A stretch of DNA of 50,298 nucleotides from Seison nebaliae (GCA_023231475.1 JALJEE010002890.1:1-50298); one strand, 5' to 3'. Counted from the first letter of the stretch, positions 10,021 to 23,690 are shown. Program-made: numbers and translations. Notes: generated by a model from the sequence alone, not told the origin.

Positions 10021-13000
10021 TTTTCGACTTCATCTACCTTGCGTGAAAGCGAACTCAATGAAATTGATTGTTAAATTTCTTTTTTTTCTTCTGTTGTGCA
10101 AACAATAGTTAGAGATTATTTATGTGCGAATAAAATAGAAATTGCATCAATCGATCAGCAATGAATGAGCGTACTTACAGGAAATAGAACGAAATAGAAA
10201 AATATGAGCGATAGTTTCTTTCTACTCATAATCATCATGATGATGAACATGAGAAATAATTTTCATTATATTCCATAGTCCATGGAGTCAAACGAGAAGA
10301 ATTGGTGGAAGCTCTAAAAAGAAAAAATCTGGCGTTTCTCCGGAAAGAACAGAACAGGCGCACTTTCAATTGATCTTCTCCACTAGACGACGTAGGGAAG
10401 AGCATGTCGACCCACGGACCAACAGACGAGGAAGAACTCCATAATTTAATTACTTAAACTTTTTTTCTCACTTGATTATTTGATGCAACTGTCCCTCCCT
10501 CCCATATATCTATATACTCTTCTAATAACATCATCCCCCTTATTCTATTTATTATCTAACTTTTGTTCTTGTTATTGTTTCATTTTTCCTTGCCATTTCT
10601 GATCATATCTTTCAATGATTCGTCTATAACCTCCTCATCATTACCATCACCATTGTGATGAGAATTATGATGATAGAAATAATAATAAAAGAAAGAAAGA
10701 AGGATAATAATAATCCTCATCATTAATAATAATAAAAATGAAAATAATGAACGGATGTTCTTGTTATTTTTACTTTTAAGTTTTTGTCCTCGATGAAGTC
10801 CATATCGATAAATTCCGACAATGAAATTTTCTTCCTAGTCTACTTGTCAATAATGGTAGTGACTTATTGATAGTTAGACTAAGAATGTTTATTGCATTAT
10901 TACTAACGATAATGTTTAGAATACAGTCAACTTTTAGGGAATGAGTATATCGATGATCAATCACCAGACTCTCTTTCTTTCATTGTCATTGTCAATCGTC
11001 GACGAAAGACTTTGACGATTGAATGAATGAATTGAGGAAACGATGCTTGAGGCATTTGTCATAATTTAAGAAGTAAAAATAACATCACAATGAGGAAGGA
11101 GCTATATATATATGATATACTAAAATTATATATATATGTGCAATCCCCGTTCCATTATTTTGACTGGTTAAGCACATTAGGATCCATGTGCTTGCATACT
11201 TGAGTAGATCGATGTGTAATATCCTGGAAATGGATGACACACGTCGACGTGTGAGATACGGGAAATAATTAATCTATAATATCGGATATGTATGTGGGTA
11301 TATGTCATCTCATCCAGTTCTCAGCCAGTGGATGACTTATTGGACTAGTCATAATCCATTTCTATTCTTATTCCATATTTCCTTCTATGCACATTGTAAA
11401 TTTTATCGCATTTCACCAATATTTATTAGAATATAAATAATTGAATAGGAAACAAATGAACGAACAAATAAGATATTCACATTCATTTCTTCTCATCTAT
11501 TGGATCGAATAATATTACGTAAATAGATTTACAAGCACGTAGATTAGTACTTCTATCATTATCCATCGTCCTTATTTCCATTAACGGCATTCCTAATCAA
11601 CATTACAATACGCTTTGTCGACAGTCGGCGCATGTCAATCTTCTGCATTTTCACACCAATAACTCGAATCCGAGTTCATTTGGAAGGAAGAAAAGATAGA
11701 TTATCGAAATATGATGACTTCACTTACTCGAACTGTCTTCAATTATCAGATTAGAAAAGTAGTCAAATAGTTATTCATCTCGTTAAGCTGCCAGTCTTCC
11801 TTCCTCCATCTCTATCTTTCTTTCTAATCAACATTATTATGACGCATATTATTATGATTTAAACGATGCAATTTATTTCGGTCTATATATCCTCGAATAA
11901 TCGGACGATTAAATAATCATAAGAATGGAAAAACATAGAGAAAAAGTTCCAGTGCATTACATTCCCACTCCACTCCTACACGACGACAATGAATCACTAT
12001 TCTTATTTCTAGTTACACCTTCTCCCAACTCCTCCCATACGTTTTGTTTGTTCTTCTGATGATGCATTGTGAATCAAAGCTGCCGCATCAAACATAATCG
12101 TCTACCAACTGTAAACTTACCATATATCTTGTAAGAATAATTATTGTTATCGTATCAAAAATTATCATAATCGTTGTCTTTCTTTTCCCCAGAGTACATG
12201 TACGGAGAAGAAACTGCATAGGCATAATACATTAACAGATGGACAGACTACCTGAAAAATGGAGATAATTGGAACATAACATTAAAGAGAGTGTATATAT
12301 AGATGGGGAAAGTATTCGTCTGACTATATTTTAAACAAACGAGAAAACCAAATTTTTCTCGGCCGTCCTTCACTTTGACCCGCATCCAACAACTAGTAGA
12401 AAGCATTTACTCGGGAAACTGACCTTTTCTAAGAAAAAGAATGTTATGCATCGAAATAATAAGAAATTGGTGAGAAAACGATAATAAAGAATGATAAGAT
12501 TTCACACATTTTCTTTTTATTAAAATTTCTGCATCAATCTATTTCAATTTATTCTCCTTCGTAAAAGAAACAAACGTCAATTATGCTTTGTGTCATTGTT
12601 GGCGATTTTATTATTCATAATTACTATCGTATCACTATCAGAATAATAAACAAATTACATTGGTGAAAAGGTAGCAATGCAATTTTGTGGAAAAATTTCC
12701 ATGTGAATGACAGATGCATTTCATCTCGATTAATTACGTAACTATCGTGATGATTATAAAATCAATTTATCTTATCAATTCACTGCCTCGCTATTTAATC
12801 ATTGAATAACATCTATCAACATCAATGACAATAACATCAGAACTGTTTATCCATCTTGAATTGATTTCGAATCTCATTAGTTCCCTGAACAATTTTTCTG
12901 TCATAAAATCCAGAATAGAAAACATTTATTGTTGTAGTGCAATCATCGTGATTATAGGAATTGGAAAAGAAGAAGATATTTCAATACGATAACGTAAGTG

Positions 13001-13054
13001 GACTGAAGTGGTTATTGAGAGAATCTTTCAACCAAAAAAAAAATTTTTGTTCTC
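10021..13054. other. Intergenic and 5' regulatory region
   Basis: Contains the probable 5' UTR intron of the GPCR (about 10038-10178) and a less AT-rich patch at 10300-10440 that may be its first untranslated exon. A second patch at 11555-11760 has open frames of 30-70 codons on both strands but no recognisable product. Short AT-alternating runs lie near 11100-11140. No tRNA or other RNA gene could be recognised. Confidence 0.45.
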
Positions 13055-13521
13055 TCACGTATAAATAAGTCGATTCCCATCAATATCATGAGAGAAGTAA
13101 TTAAATGGCATGGACATCGAATGCTGTTGTTGCTCCCAAAAGCGGCGTACATAAGACGAATCATGGCCGTTCTTCTTTATTTCATTTACACCATTTTTCG
13201 GATTAAATGTTGACCTATTTTCCTTGAGTGGATTGACATTATAAATTAACGTTCGTGGCGATTCGATGGAGAAATGTACTTTCTTCCTCTTCTTCCGACA
13301 ACAAATCGCTCTGCAATTTCCTCCTTTGGATGTTCAGATAGAAATTTGTCATCATAGAATGATTATTGTAAATGGAAATTAATTGACAGTTTGGAGAAGA
13401 AGCAGAAACTATTACTTTTACATTTATTCGATCGGACAATGAGTGTTATAACGATGATCATTATGATAATGAACAAGAGCACTGACAAAGCAGCTAATAG
13501 ATAAATGATAAGATTGCTCAT
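13055..13521 (-). CDS. Small single-pass membrane protein (2 exons)
   Basis: Exon 1 (13521-13416) and exon 2 (13323-13055) join in phase across a 92-bp intron (GTAATA donor, CCAAAG acceptor) to give 124 residues. Residues 4-30 are one uninterrupted hydrophobic helix (LIIYLLAALSVLLFIII). It is followed by a Cys/Lys/Arg-rich juxtamembrane stretch (CKRGNCRAICCRKKRKK), as in a palmitoylated, positive-inside cytoplasmic border. The last 75 residues are polar. A stop codon in the exon 2 frame lies immediately upstream of the acceptor, and the exon stays open for about 90 codons, which supports a real exon. An upstream exon adding an ectodomain cannot be excluded. The family is not recognised. Confidence 0.6.
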
Positions 13522-14007
13522 AATTGGAAATTGGAAATTGAATTAATCTCTTCTTTTCTCCTCTTCAATTTTTAATATTGCTCCATATTAAACGACAACT
13601 GTTAACAACGAAATAGTTTTATATAACAAAATTGTGACGATAACGTCGGATGATGATGATAATGATGACGACTTTTATTATATTCTTATCATCACCATCA
13701 TCCTTATCATGATGACGGTCACTAGTGAAATGGTAATAATTATAATAATCATTGAAAAAAACAATAAAATTTCTCACTAGCAGATCATTCTAATATGTCA
13801 TTCAGATGATATCATGTCAAGAACGGAAGAAAAAAAAATCGTTCGACATATTGTTCATTCCATTTATCTCCACAACTGATGTGCATGAGGTTTGACAAGG
13901 AAAGAAAAGGAATAAGAAAAATTAAAATTTGCTCTCAACAAATGCTTAAATGCAAATGAAAGTAAGGAAAGAAACAAGTTTCTGTCAATTAAATCGTATT
14001 GTTTCTT
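13522..14007. other. Intergenic
   Basis: AT-rich spacer between the small membrane protein gene and the 3' end of the ERdj5-type gene. Several ATG/ATC-rich simple stretches occur; nothing else is seen. Confidence 0.5.
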
Positions 14008-16747
14008 TTACAATTCATCATGTTGCTTCATTGTCTGTAATATATCTTCCACATAGTAATGAATATATTCGGCCGATAAAGAATTAATCTCTTCTCCTGA
14101 GTATGCCTGTGCTTTCTTGTCTTTTCGACCTTTATATAGCATGACAGTGGGATAAGCTCGGATGTTTGCTTTGCGACATATTACTGGAAAATTGTCACAA
14201 TTGATTTTTGCACACCGTACTCGACCCTTCAATTTCTAAAAATTTTTTTTTAAATAAAAAAAGTCAGATTATTAAAATTGATTTGGTGAGACTCTTATAA
14301 GCATGGATGACGATTGACATGCAGATATTAATAAAATTCTCTCTCAAATTAAATGAGAAGTGGATGACGAGGACGAATGTCGATATTCGGTTTCAATTAA
14401 TAACTTACTAACTCGTGCGATTTCTTCGAATTCTGGTGCAAATTGTTGGCAATGTCCGCACCATGGTGCAAAGAAATCCACTAACCAAACGTCGGTCGAC
14501 TTTAAAATTCTCTCATGAAAATCTAGACCGTCAATATATTCGGTTTCCGAAGGTAAATATTCAAAAATCCATGTCCGTAGATTGTGGAAATCTCGAAACC
14601 ATCCATTGTACACACTAGAATAAATAAAGAGAATTAATTGTAAGAGAGAAATTGAACTAACACATATTTACTTAATCCGACGTCATTCGAATTGTAGAGA
14701 CGAATGTTTGGATAATGATGAATAGATTGTCGTTGACATATTTGCGGGTGTTTCAAACAATCGACAGAAGCGAATTGTGCTTGACCTTTCATAGCCTAAG
14801 TAAAATAATATTATTATAAGACAACAACAAAATTTGTGAGAAGATGAAATAAGTTGAAATTGTAACTTTTGCCAATCGTCTCCAAACAGGAATGAGATCT
14901 TGACACGGTCGACAATTGGGATTGTAATAGTCGACAAGCCAAAGCTCATCCTTTCGTTCCTCTACGAGTTCTTTGAGTGATTGTTCGTTGAGTTTCACAA
15001 CGACTGGATTAAACATATCCTCGATGAAATCTAAAATATCCTGCTCATTCAATTGTCCGGAATAATGGGTCGTTTCACTGCCATTAAAGAACATGAGAGA
15101 AGGATATGATCGAATTGAATATTTGTTACATATTGCCGAATTGACAGTGCAGTCCACTGTGCCAAATTTGACTTGCTCACGATACAGCGATTTAATATTT
15201 TGAGCGGCTCGACGAAATTGAGGAATTAATTGCATACAAGGTGGACACCAGGGGGCGAAAAAATCTACGAACCAAATTGGATTTTCTTTCGTGATTAGTT
15301 TTCTCACTTCTGTGCTGATTGAGATACAAGGAGAATTAACATTATCTCTTGCGAAATTTACAATATCGTGCGCCATTTGCCTTCCGTAATGAAATTGAAA
15401 TTGATTCTCATCTTTTAACAAGAGGAACGACGGATATTTAGTAATACGAAATTCTTTGCACACCTCATACAAATGACGACAATCAATCGAACTGATTTGT
15501 AAACTATGCTCCTTGAGCAATGATGGAATCTTTCGAAATTCTAACGAATCTTCATCATTCGTTGTGAAGTAGAGAAGATGTGCTTTTTCTTTCTTTGTTT
15601 TAAGATTGATTCGAATGTCTTTATATTGTTCGATGGTTAAATCGTTAAGATTTGGTAGTAATTCTAAACATTTCTGAACGATCTCTTTATAGTCTAATGC
15701 AGTAAATGATAATGAATTAGTCAATTTTCCTTCTTTCTTCTCCACAAATCCCAAAATATTTTCATGCTGAAAATAATTCACTAAATTCTTCATTTGAAAT
15801 GTTTGACATAATTCTTCTTCCAAATGACAATTGACTGATGCCACATGAACAAATCCGTCAAGAGCTGACGCTATTTTCTTTAATGTGATATCTTCCAAAC
15901 AATCTTCGTCGTGCATACAACTAATGATAATCCATGGAAGATGATGTGGTCGGTTGATTGTTACAATTTTCTTTATCATATTCTTCCAACTTCCATTATG
16001 TAATTCATAGAATTTAGCCGTAACGAATGACATAACGAAATTAATCAGACTATTCGTATCAGTTTCACCTTTATAGAATTGTTTCGATGGATACATGATC
16101 AATGAGGGATACATTTCGATTCCTTCTTGATTACATAGTGGATTGTCATCCAGACAATTTACTGCACCTATTCTTACCACACCTTCGACGGCTGCTGCTA
16201 ATTCTCGCCAGAAGGGAGCCAGTTCATGACAATGCCCACAATGCGCTGAATAATAATTAATGAACCAGATCGTATCGCTATTCTTCACCGCTGCTTCGAA
16301 GTCTGCTCTCGTCAATGTCACAATATCTTCGTCGTCGTCATATATTCCAAATTTCGAATTATAGAAATCCCAAGTCTGGTAATTATTTCCACGATTGTGT
16401 GCGTCATCTTTGAGACCTTCCTTCCCGTACATGTCATATTTCTTTCGGAGTTCGTCGTCTTTCAAAATCTCATAAGCTTCGTTAATCTTTATGAATTTAT
16501 CGTGAGCTGCTTTATCTCCAGGATTCTTGTCGGGATGCAATTTCAATGCTAGTTTCTTGAATGATTTCCTTATATCTCTCGAAGTTGCACTACGTTCAAC
16601 TTTAAGTAAATTGTAAAAATCATCATCCTCCGACGATGTTTGTCCATTCCGGAAACAATCATGTGAGATAATGATACACGAAATAAACAAGAATATTATG
16701 AGACTTATTCGAGATTGAGATTCGATCATTGTCTTTAATATTTTCAT
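14008..16747 (-). CDS. DNAJC10: DnaJ homolog subfamily C member 10 / ERdj5, ER disulfide reductase
   Basis: Four exons (16747-14867, 14795-14662, 14614-14413, 14235-14008) join in phase to 814 residues; the known family is about 790. The order is signal peptide (10-28), J domain with HPD at 71-73, then thioredoxin domains with active sites CGHC (170-173), CPPC (501-504), CRPC (612-615) and CGHC (724-727). Two inactive thioredoxin-like repeats lie between the first and second. The protein ends in HDEL, an ER retention signal. In the known family the J domain recruits BiP and the CxxC sites reduce disulfides of misfolded proteins for ER-associated degradation; this copy keeps all needed parts. 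The exon 2/3 join uses a GTTAGT donor at 14661, chosen because it alone keeps phase. Introns are 71, 47 and 177 bp. Confidence 0.93.
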
Positions 16748-18440
16748 ATTTTTCACGACTATTCTCTACAGTCTACACAAGTTATTGTGATTTTTCCAAC
16801 TTCCTTATTCTCAAAGGTATTCCTCTTTTACGTACAGACTATGACTGAAATTCTGAAAGAATGAATGTATTCGTCTTTTTCTTTATTGTTCCTTGTCACG
16901 TTTGGAGTAACAGACGTTCCATCTCTTTATAAATTTCTGGTTCACAACGTCTCCATAGAACATCATATCGGTGTCAATCGCCATTATGCTACGTAAGCAC
17001 TAATTTACAGAAGGCGGAACTATCAATTTCATCTTTAATGATTTCCATCAAATTCTCTTCTTCTTTCAAAAAAAGCTTAAAAGAAATAAAAATATTATTA
17101 TTTAATTCATTTATCGCCTGAGGTATTTTTTTCTTTATTTCCTTTCTTTTTCGAAGATTCTTCTCTTTCCCAAACGATAATACACGTCATCTTTCCTCAA
17201 CTTTAATTTAACGCGGAAGTTTACTGAATAAAAATTTACTGAACTCTTGTGAAATTTTTGTCAAACTAATTTAAAAAAGTTTCCGAAATTCCCCTTCGTA
17301 TAACATCCTTCCTAATTGTACAAAGTCTTACTTCTACGTTATTTAAAGAATTAAATTTAAAAAATTTTTCTTGTGTTACAATATTCATTATGTGAAATGA
17401 CCGCGGAATTGGATAAGATTCGTCTGATTATTAATTAATTATAGGATAAAATTAAATTAATTACTTATATGATATTTTTGGATATATTTGGATAGTTTGA
17501 TTAACTTTGAATTTGGAGTGAAGTATGGGGATACGAAGAAAGAATACTTTCGACGAACGTACGGAACAGACTTCATTTTTAGTTTTTTTCAATGTTGATG
17601 CTTTAGACTCTAAAGTTTAGAGAAAGAAAATATTAATAATATTAATTTTTTTTAAATTTAGATCCGTTCAGTATTTTATCTTCATTTTCTAATTGTTTTT
17701 GACTAATTCAACATATTCTTCTTATCACACATATCTTGCTTGGTAAGACTTTCGTTTTCTAATCTGTTAATCCAATAAATTCGTTGCTCTTACAATTGAA
17801 AAACTTTTATTCAGTTATCTCTGCGATAATATCGTAATGAGGATGTTGTTGTTGTTGAAATATAATGTTTCGCTCATTACCTAATGTTAGCTCCTCGTTG
17901 TATTTTGTTGTTTTAAGTTCTGGACAAATATTTGTCGTTTTTCCGTCTTTATTAGAGTTCCTAGATTGAAATCTAGGATATAAATATATTTGTCTAAACC
18001 CAATTACTTATCTTATTAGATTTTTGAGGTTTACCTTCAAAGTCCGCAGAACTGAAAAATTATGCATAAGTTTCCATCGACATTTAATTAAATGCTTATT
18101 TTGATAGTTTAAGGATAATTCCTCAAACAATAAGGTTCCAATATATAGATAATATATTACAGATACCACTGAATATATGGAGAAAAGAAATTAAGACGGA
18201 ACGAAACAAAAAACGGAAAAAAATTGATCAAAAAATCTTTACATGTTCCTTCACAAAACTCGATCACGTTTCTTTCCGACAATTCCTCCACTGACTTAAT
18301 CACTGACAAGATACATTCTCCTTGGAATTTAAGTGAATGGAAGACTCCTTGGAAGACTCCGTGATGAATATTCGTTAAATCCAAATCTTCGATCTAAAAT
18401 CTTCATCCTGAATATTTATGTATTGAAGCATTATTATTAT
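16748..18440. other. Intergenic, ERdj5 promoter side
   Basis: AT-rich, with no supportable coding frame. The region right of 16748 should hold the ERdj5 promoter. The left flank of a LINE insertion (18.44-20.14 kb) bounds it. Confidence 0.5.
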
Positions 18441-20145
18441 TATTATTATTATTTATTGGTTAAAATTCCCGCGGGGTAAACTTGAAAAAAAAGAAAAAAA
18501 TTACTGTCATCCTCTGTGTCAATAAAAAGGCGTAATTGATCGAGAGAATCGTGGTTGATAGGTAGAGTTGAAGGGGAGTCGTACGTTGAGATGAAATTTT
18601 TATAATCGGTTAGAGAAATGTTTGGAGATAACCCATAGTATCTGACAGTGTATGTGAAAACGGAATGGGTGTAAAAAGGATGGATAACGGAAGGATGACT
18701 AGAGAGTGAGTCGGAATTGTTACATTTATCACGGAGTAAAAAAATACGACGACATAGAAGAATTGGAAGTGGTAGGATATTCACAGTGGCGAAAAAAGAA
18801 GTGAGCGGTTACATCTATGAAAACAGCGGATAATTCTCCTAATCAGCCGATTATAAGCTCGGTCCAAGGACAGAAAAGACCGATGAGAGCATAGAAAGAT
18901 AGTCTCCAAAGAATACAAAGGAAGCACTAGGCTCCTGAAAAGTGAAAGACGGATCTTTAACGGGACGAATTTGGATTTAGGAGAAAAGGAGAAAAAAGCC
19001 CTACAGAATTTGTTTCGGATACGATCGAGAGCGGATGAGGAAAAAGACCGCATATCGACAAGTGTGATCGATCATATCACCGTGAACAATACACCCGGTG
19101 GAATTACGGGAGAGATTAGCGAGAAATCTGAGGATGGGATATGGGACGAGTTGACGCACAAGGTAATCAAAAGCATAAGAAACGTTAACGGAATCGAATG
19201 CCTTTGTAGCATCAAGGAAGAGAATATGTAGGGATAGTTTCATTTCTTTGGCAATACTTATAACCGAACGGAGAATGAGAAGGAGAGGATAGGTGCCACG
19301 ACAAGACGATCGATAAGCGAATTGGTAGGATGACGAAAATAGTACGTTCCGATATCGGATCAAAATGAGGTTCTCGAATACTTTCAGTAGGAACGAAGAA
19401 ATGCAGATCGGTCTGTATGAATTTAACGAGGTTTGATCGATATTCGGTTTCTTCAGAATAGGAATAATTTTGAAGACGAGCGAGATAGAGGAGAACTGAT
19501 GATGGAAAAGAATCAGATTTACGGAACCAGTAAGGTCGGTTACGAGAGATGGAAGTAAGTGTTGCACCAATTTAATGCAAACGTTATCGACACCGTGAGC
19601 CTTAATACCTTCGAGAGCCTGGATAGATTCGAAAATTTCTTGAGAAGTGAAAAAATCGAAATGAACATTGACGATAGGGCAGACGTAGAGTATAATGGAG
19701 GTGCGATACATGAAAAAAAGAGCCGAAGTATTCCGCTAAGGAGTCAGCAGAAATAGAAGATGTCGATGAGTTGGAGAAGCGATTAGTTATTAATTTCAAA
19801 ATATTCGTAGGATGAGAAGAAAGACAAGCGTTACTGAGCCTGCCGTGAAAATGGTCCCTGACACACATTCTCACGGTTCTGCGAAACAACTTCCGAGATT
19901 CTAGATGATGTTCGCGGTTGAGAAAAGAAGGATTTTCGCGGAAGGTTTTCCAGCAACCGATGCTTAAGATGGGAAATAGAAGAAAAATTCGAAATAAGGG
20001 GACGAGAAAAGTGACGCATGAGAGGGAGTTTATAATAGTGCTTGCAGGTAATGTTACGTGGGGTGGTATTTGGCGAATACAAAGTCATGGAAGTGGGACA
20101 GGAAAAAAAAGCATTATCGTGCAAAAAATAAACTTTCTTTGATTT
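18425..20145 (-). mobile_element. 5'-truncated, internally deleted LINE with (TAA)n tail
   Basis: Minus-strand copy of the same LINE family as at the left window edge. The 5' part (20124-19602) covers the linker between endonuclease and reverse transcriptase; the endonuclease is absent. The 19711-19001 frame has the block SYRPICISSFLLKVFEN, FAYRSSCRGT and motif A as FLDATKAFDSV. The next frame (19053-18781) is already the C-terminal thumb region, so motifs B (RQG) and C (FADD) seem deleted. The last frame (18784-18449) ends ILTNK, and the stop codon is the first unit of the (TAA)n tail at about 18429-18452. Frame changes and missing catalytic residues show it is dead. Confidence 0.85.
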
Positions 20146-20663
20146 TGTTTACCACTGACAAATGAAAGAAATTCATTTTCAATCATAAAAACATACTCTT
20201 CAAACTTCGCCTTGAAGGTAAATTTTATTAATTTTAAAGTATCTTTTGGTTTTATGTGGATGCTTGATTCCTTTTAGTACCTTTAGTTTACGTTTTAATA
20301 CCAAACCTCATGTCTCCCGTCACAGCCAGAAAACGAAAACTTTTTTCATCGATAAAAATTTCTTTTTTATTTTTCTTTTTATTGCCCTGTGACTTCTAAT
20401 AATATGTAACTTGTGCACAACATATATGCAAGATACGATTATTGCTCTGACAAGTGGTATGTAGTATACTAATAAACATCAATCTCGGTGTCTTCACATG
20501 TTCCACTTGGCGGTGTCTCAGTCAGTGTCGCCTTATTTACTTTAATTTATTAAACTTCTTAACTCGTAATAACTATAGTTATTATTATAGTAACTATATA
20601 GTTAATTAACTATAATTAATATAACTATTATTATTATACTATTATTATTTATTTAAAGAAGGA

Positions 20664-20695
<32 letters not shown>

Positions 20696-21211
20696 AATAA
20701 GAAATATAAAAATACTATAGCCTATAGACTAAGATTTGTTTGAAAATATTACAACATTTTCAGGAATGTATAGAAATTTGTATGTATGATACGCACTGTA
20801 TGACATGATACGTTAAACTGAAATTTTGAGGATCATCATTTTCAAGACGTTAACATCTACCGGCATGTGTGGAAAAATGGGACACTTCTCAATAAGCTTC
20901 TTTTTATTTGAGAATAAACCATTTTAATAGCGTGTTAATTATTCTTAATATTAATTTTATACGTTAATAAGAATGCTTATTCTTGGAATTACAACTCATT
21001 TTAATCTATTTTTATTTAGAAAAAAAACGAAACCGCTGCAAAATAATGTTAAATTTAGCCAAAAAAAATTCAATTTTTTCTCATTATAAGATACAATCTA
21101 AATTGATCAAAATCTCCCTATAACTGGAGTAAGTCTTTATTTAGTGTTCGTGAAATTTTGGAAACTTTAATTGCCGAGAAGGAAAAATTATTTAATGATT
21201 ATGTTTGAAAT
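20146..21211. other. Intergenic, repeat-rich
   Basis: Very AT-rich spacer between two LINE copies. It includes A/T palindromic runs near 20570-20645 and a GAAA microsatellite. No gene is seen. Confidence 0.5.
20661..20697 (+). repeat. (GAAA)n microsatellite
   Basis: About nine tandem copies of a 4-bp AAAG/GAAA unit are directly visible. Confidence 0.9.
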
Positions 21212-21410
21212 ATTATTATTATTATTTATTGATTAAAATTCTCGTCGGAATAAAGTAGAAAAAAAATGTAAAAAAATTTCGATCCTCGCCACTGTTGATC
21301 AATCGGTGTAATTCCGCAAGTGATTCCGGATCGATTGGCATAGAATCTGTGGGATCGTAGGAAAAAATGAAATCTCTAAAATCCTGAAGTTATGATCTGA
21401 ATATGTTTGC
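21212..21410 (-). mobile_element. Short 3'-end LINE copy with (TAA)n tail
   Basis: About 200 bp that align by translation with the C-terminus of the LINE at 18.4 kb: SYDP..SMPIDPESLAEL here against TYDSPSTLPINHDSLDQL there, both ending in ILxNK. As in that copy, the stop codon is the first TAA of a (TAA)n run (21212-21230). It is a heavily 5'-truncated insertion, as expected of target-primed reverse transcription. An in-frame stop in its upstream part and sequence divergence show that it is not recent. Confidence 0.75.
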
Positions 21411-23690
21411 TTGAATGACAGGTCGAATTCGAATTTTTATACAAAATTTTTTCATTTAATTTTCTCATCCTATAATATATCAATAATATCGATAATATAT
21501 TTTTATATATTGATAATCAGGAATGGTTATCACCAAAGTAAGAATAGGATGAAGATATTTTATTTTAAATTAAAAATTTAGTTATTGAATATACTATTGG
21601 TAATTGTGCGGAAAATGAAATGCTAATTTATATGAAGTATACTTCAAATATTATTATTTTACTATTATTATTTAGTTGAGTTACGGATTGAATTATTCCT
21701 TGTCGATTCATATGAAAAATAAAAGGGTTTTAAGTCTTTTTGACATGCTTTATTTAGTTTCAAGTTAGATTTGCTCGTATTAAGTTGAAAAGTATACTTT
21801 GTCCCTTTTGTAAAAGTAACATTACAACTTACATTATACTTTTGTTAATTCGGATAATTGTAAAAGAACTTTCCTTTCTCATTAAGTGGTACTTATCGCA
21901 ATACCATAAACGAATTAAAATAAAATCGGAATTCGGAAACAAATTAACAAAAAAACTAAAACTGCCTTGGAAATTATTTACTCTTATTATTAATTGTTAT
22001 GTTAGTGGACAATAATGGTTATAATTCTTTATGTCATAAAGTCAATTCAACGACAACAGATATTCCTTGAATTTTCTATATAAATGAAATCAAATAGGAT
22101 AGAAGATAAAGTAGAAAATTAATGAATTTGGTTTGGGAAAGATTGGAAATCTCTCTGAAAGAAAGAGAAAGACAACGAATGTCCGATAGACTGATTTAGA
22201 ATTCCGATACTCTTATAACTTCCGACGTAAGAATGTTAATCTAATTATTCGTCTCGTTGAAATTGAATATAATTTTAAATTGGTTGTTTTAACATATCAA
22301 AATCATACCACTGGAGCCTATAGTGTGCAAAATTATGTTTCATTTTCCTTGATAATTTTCACGTTTCTTTCGTCCAATATGCAAAACTCATATTATTCCT
22401 AAATTTTTATATTTATCTGTTTTTAAACTTAAGAGCATAAGATATATCTTTCTTAAATATCTTCATAGACCTTTTGGCGCCCATTCTAGATCCATTATGC
22501 ATTCGATAATGATTATAACAAAATATATATGTCTATCAAATTAATTCACGTAATTTCGTATAACTTATTATATTCAAATATCTACAAGATAAACCAAAAG
22601 AGGTTTTATGTGTTTTTAATTATTAATTATTTCCAACAATCTATAAAAAATCAATAGTATAAAAATTGATAGTAAAGCAAATGAAAGTTTTTTTTTAGGT
22701 TCTTTATATATATATATTATATATATGTTCTACTTATAAAATTCGTAGAGAATGAAAAAAAATTTTTAAATCTTCAGAATTAAAAAAAATAATTTAATGC
22801 TTTCTTAAATTTGAATGTTCCATTAATTAAAGAAAGTTAATATATATCTGTATTACAGATTCTGTATAATCTAATTATGTTAAATATCATATGTGAAAAA
22901 CGAGAGTTAATTTGTAATTAATTCTTTTATTGGTAAAATTCCTGTTTTTTAATTTTCTAATTTCCATAAACAACCATGAAAAAAGCCACGGTCCACAATT
23001 AGATTATTCGTTTTTGGTTCTTCATTTTGCACTCTAATTGTTCTTATGTTGATTTCCGGAAATAATATATCTATAAATATTAATGGTCAAACACAACTGA
23101 ATAAAAATAGGTGCATGATATGGTAGTAGGAACATTGTTTGTGAAGTTAATGAATTATTTGAAAATCGTGACCTTTTAATGAAAGGTTTAAAGAAATAAA
23201 AATTATCGAAATTTCTTGCATTCTTCTATTCATATTCGCATGTGCGAAGAGGAAAATTAATATTTATCTTTTTTTTCTTTGAATTATTTTTATGATGAAG
23301 AAATGGACGAATATGCTAAGGGCGAATGAACTATATTCTTTTGGAAATGGAAGGAAGAAAAGGAAAATAAACAAATTATAGAGATTAATTATAAAGTTTT
23401 CATCAATAACTTCTAAATACTCTTTTATTGCTAAGTGAAATGAATGATATAATCAGCTGTCAACTATTACTTGTTGATGAATTTGAAGGAGAATATTGTG
23501 TTGGATTACAGAAATAAATCATCATTAATTCTCATGCGCTCTACTAGAAATAAGAAGCAACTGGTGATTTGTGAGCTCCCCTTAAGAATTTCTAAATAGG
23601 AAATATTCATTAAAATAATATACTATTTATGTGAAAGTAAATATAGATGATAAGTCGATGTTACTTCATTCGAGTATATGAATCAAGACA
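21411..23690. other. Intergenic, extremely AT-rich
   Basis: Long runs of A and T and palindromic TA repeats (for example 22705-22725). No coding frame is supported. Confidence 0.5.

Noticed and set aside
11648-11665. CTCGAATCCGAG palindrome resembling a tRNA B box
   Set aside because: No A box or cloverleaf could be fitted around it on either strand.
18971-19231. 86-codon plus-strand frame
   Set aside because: Lies antisense to the LINE reverse transcriptase and has no features of its own.
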